A stretch of DNA of 27,401 nt, from IMG/VR virus record IMGVR_UViG_3300044956_000104, positions 1 to 27,401 of that record. One strand, given 5' to 3'. Under the pieces are notes generated by a model. The model was not told the DNA's origin. It made no database searches and worked only from the letters and a program-made list of their open reading frames with translations. Below are positions 7,312 to 14,194 of the stretch, in pieces (position 1 is the first letter of the stretch; each line of letters opens with the position of its first letter). The DNA comes from a virus. Position numbers and translations under genes: made by a program.

Positions 7312-7746
7312 CTATACCCCCAAGTGATCTTCGGTAAGGATTAAAAATTGCATTTGTCTATCTTCGCACCAGTCACTTGCGGCTTCCCATTTCGCTTGGT
7401 TTTTTAAGAATGTTAGAACTTTATCTTTATAAATTTTTGTTTGTTTTTTAGAGGGTGGTGGCGGAGATGTTTGACTCTTTGGTTTGACTTCAATGAGATA
7501 TTTTTTAACTTCGTTTGTTTTAGTACGAATTTTAATATAGAAGTCCACATAATACCTATGCACCCTACCATCTAAAGGTGAACGATATGGTATCACAACT
7601 TCCTCACTGCCCCACTCAATCACGCTAACATTTCTATCACAAAACACCATGAATTTTTTTTCCCACAGAGAACGATAAACAATATTCATTGGATTGCCTC
7701 TGTACTTGCTGGGATTCATTGGGCGATAAAATCCCGAGTATGCCAT
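7312..7746 (-). CDS. 4: Head completion protein gp4
   Basis: 144 residues. The N terminus MAYSGFYRPMNPSKYRGNP and the segment IVYRSLWEKKFMVFCDRN are characteristic of T4 gp4 (gp50/65). The body resembles a TnsA-like nuclease fold: conserved E near residue 42-48 (SVIEWGSEEV), DFYI after VHRYYV, and the E-x-K of YLIEVKPKSQT (about 86-96). T4 gp4 works in head completion before tail joining. First gene of the leftward late operon; its start is 28 bases from the minus-strand late promoter. Confidence 0.88.
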   Translation of the reverse strand: MAYSGFYRPMNPSKYRGNPMNIVYRSLWEKKFMVFCDRNVSVIEWGSEEVVIPYRSPLDGRVHRYYVDFYIKIRTKTNEVKKYLIEVKPKSQTSPPPPSKKQTKIYKDKVLTFLKNQAKWEAASDWCEDRQMQFLILTEDHLGV

Positions 7747-7749
7747 AAA

Positions 7750-7757
7750 TATAAATA
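7750..7757 (+). promoter_or_regulatory. T4-type late promoter (rightward)
   Basis: Perfect TATAAATA, the gp55-dependent late -10 element, 25 bases before the tail-tube-like gene at 7783. It faces and overlaps in output with the leftward copy at 7774-7781. Confidence 0.85.
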
Positions 7758-7773
7758 TAAAACTACTCGTAGG

Positions 7774-7781
7774 TATTTATA
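7774..7781 (-). promoter_or_regulatory. T4-type late promoter (leftward)
   Basis: The plus strand reads TATTTATA, so the minus strand has a perfect TATAAATA. Initiation would fall near 7768 and give a leader of about 22 bases before the gp4 start at 7746. Confidence 0.82.
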
Positions 7782-7782
7782 G

Positions 7783-8454
7783 ATGGGAGTTAAAAATTAC
7801 CTTTCTGTCATTACTAATGGAAGGGGTATGGCTAAAAGTAATACCTACTCAGTTAATTTTGTGTTAACTCCTAAATTACAAGAACATCTTCAAGCAATTG
7901 GAAGAGGAAATGGATTTAATGCGCCCGTGCGTGGTAATAGTACAGTGTCTACAGTTGGCGCAAGAATTTTAATTATGTGTGATGAAGTGTCATTGCCAGG
8001 TATTCAGTCAAATACTGGATCTATTGTTGGTAGATACCTAGGGCAAGGACCAATTTATTATCCCACTGCGCCAATATATAGTGATATGCAATTATCTTTT
8101 ATGTGCGATGCTGAGATGCAAGCATTTAAATTTCTTTTAGATTGGCACACTTACATATATGATACTGAAAGTGGATCTGGAATAAGAAAAGGAGAAAAGG
8201 TAAGAAGGTTAAAATATCCAGAAAATTATCAATGTGAAATGATAATTGAAAAAAGAGAAAGAAATAATTCAGATGAGATTGGAGTTACTACAATAGGATT
8301 TAGATTATTCAATGCTTGGCCATATTCAGTAGATTCTATTCCTCTATCGTATGGTTCTTCACAATTAGTAAAATGTACTGCTAATTTTTATTATAGTTCT
8401 TGGGACAGAAATCCTATTAAAGAAGCGGGTCTTCCTTGGCCAACACCAAAATAG
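7783..8454 (+). CDS. Tail-tube-fold protein, gp19/gp54 family
   Basis: 223 residues. Blocks typical of T4-like tube proteins are present in order: FVLTPKL near the N terminus, ILIMCDEVSLPGIQSNTG (about 62-80), a Tyr/Pro-rich PIYYPTAPIYSDMQLSFMCD (about 92-111), EMQAFKFLLDWHTYIYD and, near the C terminus, FRLFNAWPYSVDSIPLSYGS, which parallels the GLWPTNVGEL end of T4 gp19. Because it is grouped with hub genes and apart from a sheath gene, it may be the tube initiator gp54 and not the main tube subunit; sequence alone cannot decide. Read from the late promoter at 7750. Confidence 0.7.
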   Translation: MGVKNYLSVITNGRGMAKSNTYSVNFVLTPKLQEHLQAIGRGNGFNAPVRGNSTVSTVGARILIMCDEVSLPGIQSNTGSIVGRYLGQGPIYYPTAPIYSDMQLSFMCDAEMQAFKFLLDWHTYIYDTESGSGIRKGEKVRRLKYPENYQCEMIIEKRERNNSDEIGVTTIGFRLFNAWPYSVDSIPLSYGSSQLVKCTANFYYSSWDRNPIKEAGLPWPTPK

Positions 8455-8456
8455 AA

Positions 8457-8464
8457 TATAAATA
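8457..8464 (+). promoter_or_regulatory. T4-type late promoter before gp26
   Basis: Perfect TATAAATA two bases after the preceding stop codon, leaving about 20 bases of leader before the ATG at 8491. Confidence 0.82.
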
Positions 8465-8490
8465 ATTTTACGAATTTATAATTATAAATT

Positions 8491-9207
8491 ATGCCTTTAC
8501 CAAAACCACCAATTCCAACCTATGAATTGGAATTACCATCGACAGGAAAACAAATTAAGTATAGACCATTTCTTGTCAGTGAAGAAAAAGTTCTTTTGAT
8601 GGCAATGCAATCTGAAGATGAAAAACAGATTACAAATGCTGTTGTAGATATTGTGAAGAGTTGTATTCTCACTAGAGGAATCAAAGTATCTGAACTTGCT
8701 TCATTTGATATTGAATATATCTTTTTGAATATTCGTGGTAAGTCAGTAGGTGAAGAAGTTCAGATGAAGATTACTTGCCGTGATGACAACGAAACACAAG
8801 TAAACTATTCACTGAATCTTGAAGATGTGAAGATTCAGAAAGATCCCAAACACAATAACAAAATTATGTTGGATGATACTTCAGGAGTTATTATGAAGTA
8901 TCCTGGTATCGATCAGTTTATTCAAACACAAATCATGATGAAGAGTTTGAATGCCGAAGAAGTATTTGATATTATTGTAGATTCCGTGTATCAAATCTTT
9001 GCAGGTGAAGAAGTATATGAAGCAAAAAACACTCCCAAAAAAGAAGTAGAAGAATGGTTGGGTGGATTAACATCAAAGCAGTTTGAAAAAATCAAAGATT
9101 TCTTTGCTACGATGCCAAAACTTTCACATACTTTTAGTGTGAAGAATCCAAACACAGAAGTTGAATCCGAATACACTATCGAGGGTCTGGTAAATTTTTT
9201 CGGATAA
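8491..9207 (+). CDS. 26: Baseplate hub assembly protein gp26 (tail-chaperone-like)
   Basis: 238 residues. LPSTGKQIKYRPFLVSEEK near the N terminus and the following LLMAMQSEDEKQI are the recognisable start of the T4 gp26-type baseplate protein family. The rest is a mixed alpha/beta acidic protein ending TIEGLVNFFG. In T4, gp26 takes part in hub assembly. Here it stands directly before the tape-measure-like genes, the place occupied by G/GT-type tail assembly chaperones in other tailed phages. Its last codons contain the slippery heptamer T_TTT_TTC (9195-9201). A -1 slip there would read through the stop into the 57-aa frame beginning at 9210 and give a 297-aa fusion. Confidence 0.78.
   Translation: MPLPKPPIPTYELELPSTGKQIKYRPFLVSEEKVLLMAMQSEDEKQITNAVVDIVKSCILTRGIKVSELASFDIEYIFLNIRGKSVGEEVQMKITCRDDNETQVNYSLNLEDVKIQKDPKHNNKIMLDDTSGVIMKYPGIDQFIQTQIMMKSLNAEEVFDIIVDSVYQIFAGEEVYEAKNTPKKEVEEWLGGLTSKQFEKIKDFFATMPKLSHTFSVKNPNTEVESEYTIEGLVNFFG
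9195..9201 (+). promoter_or_regulatory. Candidate -1 ribosomal frameshift site
   Basis: In the gp26 frame the codons are AAT TTT TTC GGA TAA, so the heptamer is T_TTT_TTC, a classic X_XXY_YYZ slip site; the preceding A_AAT_TTT also fits. After a -1 slip the reading continues CGG ATA AGC ATG, in frame with the ORF at 9210 and without an intervening stop. Confidence 0.55.
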
Positions 9208-9209
9208 GC

Positions 9210-9383
9210 ATGTTCCATGATAATCTGGTGAATTACTACCAATCTAATTTTAACTTAGTTTATCATCATAAATTTTCATTAGCTGAACTTGAGAACATGC
9301 TTCCTTGGGAAAGAATTGTTTATGTCACGCTGCTTAATCAGTACATAGAACAGAAGAACGCAGAAGCAACTCAACAGAGATGA
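9210..9383 (+). CDS. Small ORF in the -1 frame of gp26, possible chaperone extension
   Basis: 57 residues from ATG 9210 to TGA 9381-9383: begins MFHDNLVNYYQ and continues with YHHKFSLAELENMLPWERIV and YVTLLNQYIEQKN. The His-x-x-Ser-Leu-x-Glu...Met-Pro-Trp-Glu-Arg pattern is like the short C-terminal extensions of tail assembly chaperones. It starts two bases after the gp26 stop and overlaps the next gene by ATGA. It may be made alone by reinitiation, as a gp26 fusion by frameshifting, or both. Its position, between gp26 and the large tail proteins, is where T4 keeps hub-assembly gene 51, but I cannot show homology to it. Confidence 0.75.
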   Translation: MFHDNLVNYYQSNFNLVYHHKFSLAELENMLPWERIVYVTLLNQYIEQKNAEATQQR

Positions 9384-11911
9384 ACCCAGCACAACCGCCA
9401 GAAGGAATACTAGATCCCAAACAACCTTATTGGCCTGCTGATAAGGTTGGTGAGATTACTTGGTTGCGTCTAAAGGGCAAACTAACTGGCAGAAGAGTAG
9501 AAGGTATAAGTGAAAACTTTACATCTTATGTAGACCTTGGTGATGCTGATGCTGATAGGTTGATTGAAAACATTAAGAAGTATGGTAAGTATCCACAGGT
9601 CAATCAGAATGATAGGTATGGTGGTGCATATAATAATGAAGCATATCAGAAGTGGTTGGTAGAAGAGTTCCTTGAGAAACCATTTAGGGAAGAAACAAAT
9701 AAAAAGATTGAAGAAGCAGAGATTGAAAGAAGAGTAAAGGAGATACAAGAAAACAAAAAAAAGATTGCTAATACTTTAAACAATAAACCACAACCAGAGG
9801 TTCAACCACAGGATAAACTAATCCCAGCAGATCCTTTAGACATTCCTGATCCCTGGGAAGGTAGCGAAACGGTTCCAAATATTATTACTCCTGTCACTAC
9901 CAAACCAACATTACTGTTGCCACCAGCAAAAGATCTTAAAGATCTTGAACCTGAGGTAAAGAAATCACAGCAGAAGCAGAAGAGACAAAAGAAAGAAAAA
10001 TCTTTCATCATACCAGAAACTCTTAGTCCTGAAATACAAACTGCGATCAGGAATTTTTCTGGTAATCTTGATAGTGTTCGTAGGCAAATGTCTAAACAGA
10101 CACGAATACTGCAACGCAGAGAAAGAAACTATAGAAAAATTATAAGTGGATTGGAGTCCACTAAGTTTTTACTTGGGCAACAAGTAGAAAACTCTAGAGA
10201 GGCGTTGGATGATTTAGAAACGCAACAAAGAATTACCAAAGCATATAGTGCTCCTATTGGACCACAACCAACAGAGTCACCTACACCATGGGCATCAGCG
10301 GGTCCAGAAGATGCAGGTAATAAACAAGGATTCACACCACGATTACCTGCGGAGAAATTATCTCAGGGTGGATTTCTTAATACTCCATATCCAGCAAGGT
10401 TTTCTGAAGGAACCGCTGGATATCCAGACACACCTATTCCAGGATTTGCTGAGGGTGGAATAAACACGGCATCTAACTTCGGTAAAAAGATGCTACAACC
10501 TGGCATCTATGATAATCCAACAATAGGAACTCTACCACCAAACTCTGCTGTTGTTCCGTTGAACAGGAACTTTGGTAAAAAGTTGATGGGTCAATATGAT
10601 ACTCAACAATATATTCAAGCACTTGGCGAGACAATGTTCAAACCAATCAATGCTTTGCTTGGTGGTGCTCTGGCTACATTAGGAGATATTCTTAGAAACC
10701 TTGGACCTTTTGCTGGATATTTTAATTTGGGATTGAAATCTTTATTTGGATCTTTATCTGGTTTGTTGAAACTTCCTGTAAACATAATATTAGATTTGTT
10801 AGGTGGTCCAGCATATACAGGAACTCAAGTTGATAATGAAGAAACAAAATCTTTTTATGCTTCCTGGAAAGCTTACATGGACAAAAATAATTTGTTTTTT
10901 CCTGGTGGTGGTTTTGCTCCTGGAGCTCCTGGAGGTGGTGGAGATGCTGGCGCAGGTGAGGGACAAGATTCTGGAGGACCAGAGGCAGAATGGATGGGGG
11001 GATTACAATATGCACCACCTTCCAATCCTTTCGAAGATACTGATGGTCAAGAAACTGGTATTGATATTTCACTAAAAGGTAAAGGTACAAATGGTTATGG
11101 TCAAGGATTGACGATACGAAATCCTATTGATAATTTGTATTACTTTTCTAAAGTTCCAAAAGGATTTCAAAATGCTGGCGGTCCAACGAGAGGGATTCAG
11201 GGAACACCGAGAAGAGTTAGGAAAGGAACAGGACCAGGTGGATTTGGTCATTGGGCAACATATTATATCAAAGACAACGATGGCACTTTTTATGAATTAA
11301 TGATAGGTCACTTGGATAGACCAGCTCCAACTTGGAATGATACTGGAAGCGGTGTTAAATTAAATAAAGGAGTGAAGATAGGAGTTCAGGGCGCTAGTGG
11401 ATCATCGGTTGGTAATACGCCAGATGGAACTTATGATCACATGACAACTCACGTCAACTCTCCTTATAGAAGAAATCCAGCAAAATCTGGACAACTTTTA
11501 ATACAGTGGGCAAAAGAATTAGATGCTTATAAATCACTAACTACGCCTCGGCAACCACCGATCGCTGGACTAGAAGTTGGTGGTGAAATAAAAGCAGGAA
11601 AAATTAGTAACTTATCTAATACTTTCACTGATATATTCCACAGCAACAGCAAGCAACCTGTTGTAAGCACACCTATAAAATCTATAAGTACACCAACTGG
11701 TGCTTCTCCTCTACCAAAAGTTCAAAGAATTACAACAACTCCTATTGCAACATCAACAAAAACAAAACCAAAGGTGTATAACATACAAGCACCACAGACA
11801 GGTCCATCTATTCAAATGATTCCAACACCTACATTTAAACCACAATTTATCATGATTGATATACCAACAAATGATATTTTGGAATCAAATGAGATTAGGA
11901 GGATGATGTGA
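9380..11911 (+). CDS. Large tail/hub protein with M23-like peptidase domain
   Basis: 843 residues. Order: charged helical N terminus with coiled-coil stretch (about 100-150), Pro-rich linker, second helical region (about 210-280), a tape-measure-like FAEGG...NSAVVPLNR segment (about 355-395), a hydrophobic helical block with LGPFAGYF and LLGGP (about 438-476), a Gly/Pro-rich hinge, then about 555-710 a LytM/M23-like domain. In it GID (H-x-G-x-D with the His replaced by Glu), IGHLD (His644), LNKGVKIGVQGASGSSVG and DHMTTHV (His687, His691) follow the family's Y-A-H-L, KGQ-IG-VG-TG-S-G and HLH order. Zinc ligands look altered, so activity is uncertain. Starts by a 4-base ATGA overlap. Confidence 0.72.
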   Translation: MNPAQPPEGILDPKQPYWPADKVGEITWLRLKGKLTGRRVEGISENFTSYVDLGDADADRLIENIKKYGKYPQVNQNDRYGGAYNNEAYQKWLVEEFLEKPFREETNKKIEEAEIERRVKEIQENKKKIANTLNNKPQPEVQPQDKLIPADPLDIPDPWEGSETVPNIITPVTTKPTLLLPPAKDLKDLEPEVKKSQQKQKRQKKEKSFIIPETLSPEIQTAIRNFSGNLDSVRRQMSKQTRILQRRERNYRKIISGLESTKFLLGQQVENSREALDDLETQQRITKAYSAPIGPQPTESPTPWASAGPEDAGNKQGFTPRLPAEKLSQGGFLNTPYPARFSEGTAGYPDTPIPGFAEGGINTASNFGKKMLQPGIYDNPTIGTLPPNSAVVPLNRNFGKKLMGQYDTQQYIQALGETMFKPINALLGGALATLGDILRNLGPFAGYFNLGLKSLFGSLSGLLKLPVNIILDLLGGPAYTGTQVDNEETKSFYASWKAYMDKNNLFFPGGGFAPGAPGGGGDAGAGEGQDSGGPEAEWMGGLQYAPPSNPFEDTDGQETGIDISLKGKGTNGYGQGLTIRNPIDNLYYFSKVPKGFQNAGGPTRGIQGTPRRVRKGTGPGGFGHWATYYIKDNDGTFYELMIGHLDRPAPTWNDTGSGVKLNKGVKIGVQGASGSSVGNTPDGTYDHMTTHVNSPYRRNPAKSGQLLIQWAKELDAYKSLTTPRQPPIAGLEVGGEIKAGKISNLSNTFTDIFHSNSKQPVVSTPIKSISTPTGASPLPKVQRITTTPIATSTKTKPKVYNIQAPQTGPSIQMIPTPTFKPQFIMIDIPTNDILESNEIRRMM

Positions 11912-14169
11912 TGGTACAAACACTGAACGAATATATTTTTAATAAGGCAACTAACAAGAGACCTTCAGCATCTCCTGCTGATTCTTCGTCTAGTTTAATT
12001 GAATATGTTGTTAACAGAGTCATGAAGCGTAATGATTCTGGTCAATCATTTGAAGAGCAACTTGACAAAGCATTTCAAATGCTTGGTAAAAAAACTTCTG
12101 CTATCAAGAAAGAACAATTTAAGCAAATCAAAATTGCTACAACTTTATTAGAGAAGCAAGAGGATTCTCAGAAATTAATTACTGACATATTAAATCTTAC
12201 TCAAGAAAAAACCATATTAGAAAAACAATTTTATGAAAGAATTTTAGAGAATCAAACACCACCAGAACCACCATCAGAACAACCACCAGAACAAAGTGTT
12301 CCTGAAGAATTACCTGTTAAGGAAGAGTCAAAAGAATCGAAAGAACAAGCGTTACCAGAGACAGAAAAATTAGCATCTGGAGGGACTACGGAAATGTCAC
12401 CACCAGCGCAAAAAAGCAAAAATTTAAATGAAAGAGATAAGCAAATCAAATTCGCAGATGTTATACAGTTGCAACCAAAAGCTTCTGGAATTGTTGCTGT
12501 ATCTATACTTAAAGAATTTTTATCTGCTCTCGGTCCTCTTGCTGGATTCTTTAAACCATATGTAAAAAACATAGCGACTCCATTTGCTATTGCAATGGGA
12601 GTCAGTCAATCCATTATTAGTAACTTATTGGGTGGTCCAGTACAAGCAGGAGAATTCAAATTAAAAGAATATCAAAAAGATTTTGGGAAAACTTGGAGTA
12701 AGTTTTTGAACGACGATAACTTTATTTCATTGTTTATTGATAGAACAGTTGATAAACTAACTGGAGAAGTAATTGGAGGATTTGTGCCAGCTAATTGGAA
12801 AGATGATCCAGAATTTACAGCAGAACTAAATCGAGTAGCACAAAAATTTAACATCAACGCTAATGATCTTCTCGCTGTAATGTTAATTGAAACTGCAGGA
12901 ACATTGAATCCATCTATAAGAAATCAAGATGGTAGTGGCGCCGTTGGATTGATTCAGTTTCTGCCAATAACAGCAACAGCACTTGGGACAACTACTGATA
13001 ATCTTGCTAAGATGACAAGAGTACAGCAAATGAAATATGTTGAAAAATATTTGCAGTACTGGAAGCTTCCCCAAGGTGCTACTGCAGGTCATTTATATAC
13101 AGCAGTATATTTGCCCGCATACATCAATAAAGATGTTCTCTCAGTAAGAGGTGAGGCAAATTACGAGCAAAACCGTGGTCTGGATTACAATAATGATGGT
13201 AAAATTACCAGGAGTGATCTAGACGCACATGTAAATAATGCAAAGAAACAATACAAATTGGAGAAAGGGGATGATATAGGTGGCAATAAATTACCTATGA
13301 TGCCATATATGTTAATTGGTTCTAAATCAGGTTATGATGTAAACATTCAAGGACATGATGTAACTATGCATGGTGCCGAAGTAGTTGTTCCATTTGGAAA
13401 TGGTTTTCAAGTATTCCCTGTAATGAACAGAAGATATAATATTATAGAAGATCCTGTTGGTGTTATTGATAGATGGAGACAGATTGCACAAGGATCTAAT
13501 TCAAAATTAAGTTCCTTTGTTTCTGGAGGCACCGCTGATTTTTGGAAAATAGCTGCCCTTGCATCAAAAGAAGACAGTTTAAATCCTCAAGGACAGGCAG
13601 ATGTTGCACAAGCATTATATAATCGTGCAGCAATTGGTTCTTATCCTGGGGGGAGATCTATTGGTGCAATTATAACAGCACCAGGGCAATTTGAACCAAC
13701 TTTTCATAACACTGAATCCTGGGCAGCAATTTGTGATAGAAAATCTGCGATTGTAGCTGCTGGCAATGCACAGAAAGTTGATATGGCAGTAAGGTCTATT
13801 ACAAATTCATCTTTACAAAAAGAGGCACAGAAATTTGTTGGGGGAAGAACAGATTTTATGGGGGAAACTCAGAAGAAACATATGAAACCCGGAGATGTAA
13901 CTAGAGGACGAGGATATAATTTTCATGGTTGGTTTTATGATGCTAAGCTTCCTAAACCAGCACCTGTGCCTAAAGTTGTTTCTGCTCAAACTGTTAGTAC
14001 CGTTGCTGGGTCAAGTAATAAACCAAAAATTATTGTCAACCAAGTAGGTGGTGAATCGTCGCCATCATTTATACAGCAGGTGCAACAGACCATAACAAGA
14101 TTGATACCAGTTCCTGTATTTAATTCTCAAAGATTGAGAACAGAATTAAATATGAAACGCACCAAATAA
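11908..14169 (+). CDS. Tail-associated peptidoglycan hydrolase: lytic transglycosylase plus SleB-like domain
   Basis: 753 residues from GTG 11908, but ATG 11911 lies 8 bases after a strong AGGAGG (11897-11902) and is the likelier start. N terminus: coiled coil and Pro/Glu-rich linker; about 200-250 holds ALGPLAGFF and LLGGP, paralogous to the preceding protein. About 310-400 is an SLT/lysozyme-like domain with catalytic-type Glu328 (MLIETAGTLNPSIRNQ) and GAVGLIQFLPITATALGT. A perfect EF-hand loop DYNNDGKITRSD (426-437) follows. A tape-measure-like HGAEVVVPF lies near 488. About 548-650 matches the SleB/cell-wall hydrolase pattern (Glu555; VAQALYNRAA...APGQFEP). Probably cuts peptidoglycan during tail penetration. 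Confidence 0.82.
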   Translation: MMVQTLNEYIFNKATNKRPSASPADSSSSLIEYVVNRVMKRNDSGQSFEEQLDKAFQMLGKKTSAIKKEQFKQIKIATTLLEKQEDSQKLITDILNLTQEKTILEKQFYERILENQTPPEPPSEQPPEQSVPEELPVKEESKESKEQALPETEKLASGGTTEMSPPAQKSKNLNERDKQIKFADVIQLQPKASGIVAVSILKEFLSALGPLAGFFKPYVKNIATPFAIAMGVSQSIISNLLGGPVQAGEFKLKEYQKDFGKTWSKFLNDDNFISLFIDRTVDKLTGEVIGGFVPANWKDDPEFTAELNRVAQKFNINANDLLAVMLIETAGTLNPSIRNQDGSGAVGLIQFLPITATALGTTTDNLAKMTRVQQMKYVEKYLQYWKLPQGATAGHLYTAVYLPAYINKDVLSVRGEANYEQNRGLDYNNDGKITRSDLDAHVNNAKKQYKLEKGDDIGGNKLPMMPYMLIGSKSGYDVNIQGHDVTMHGAEVVVPFGNGFQVFPVMNRRYNIIEDPVGVIDRWRQIAQGSNSKLSSFVSGGTADFWKIAALASKEDSLNPQGQADVAQALYNRAAIGSYPGGRSIGAIITAPGQFEPTFHNTESWAAICDRKSAIVAAGNAQKVDMAVRSITNSSLQKEAQKFVGGRTDFMGETQKKHMKPGDVTRGRGYNFHGWFYDAKLPKPAPVPKVVSAQTVSTVAGSSNKPKIIVNQVGGESSPSFIQQVQQTITRLIPVPVFNSQRLRTELNMKRTK

Positions 14170-14172
14170 ATA
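14165..14172 (+). promoter_or_regulatory. Possible weak late promoter
   Basis: AATAAATA, one mismatch to TATAAATA, at the only notable gap (25 bases) inside the tail operon; initiation would leave a short leader with GGAAGG before the ATG at 14195. Confidence 0.35.
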
Positions 14173-14194
14173 ATTTATAAGGAAGGATTGATAG

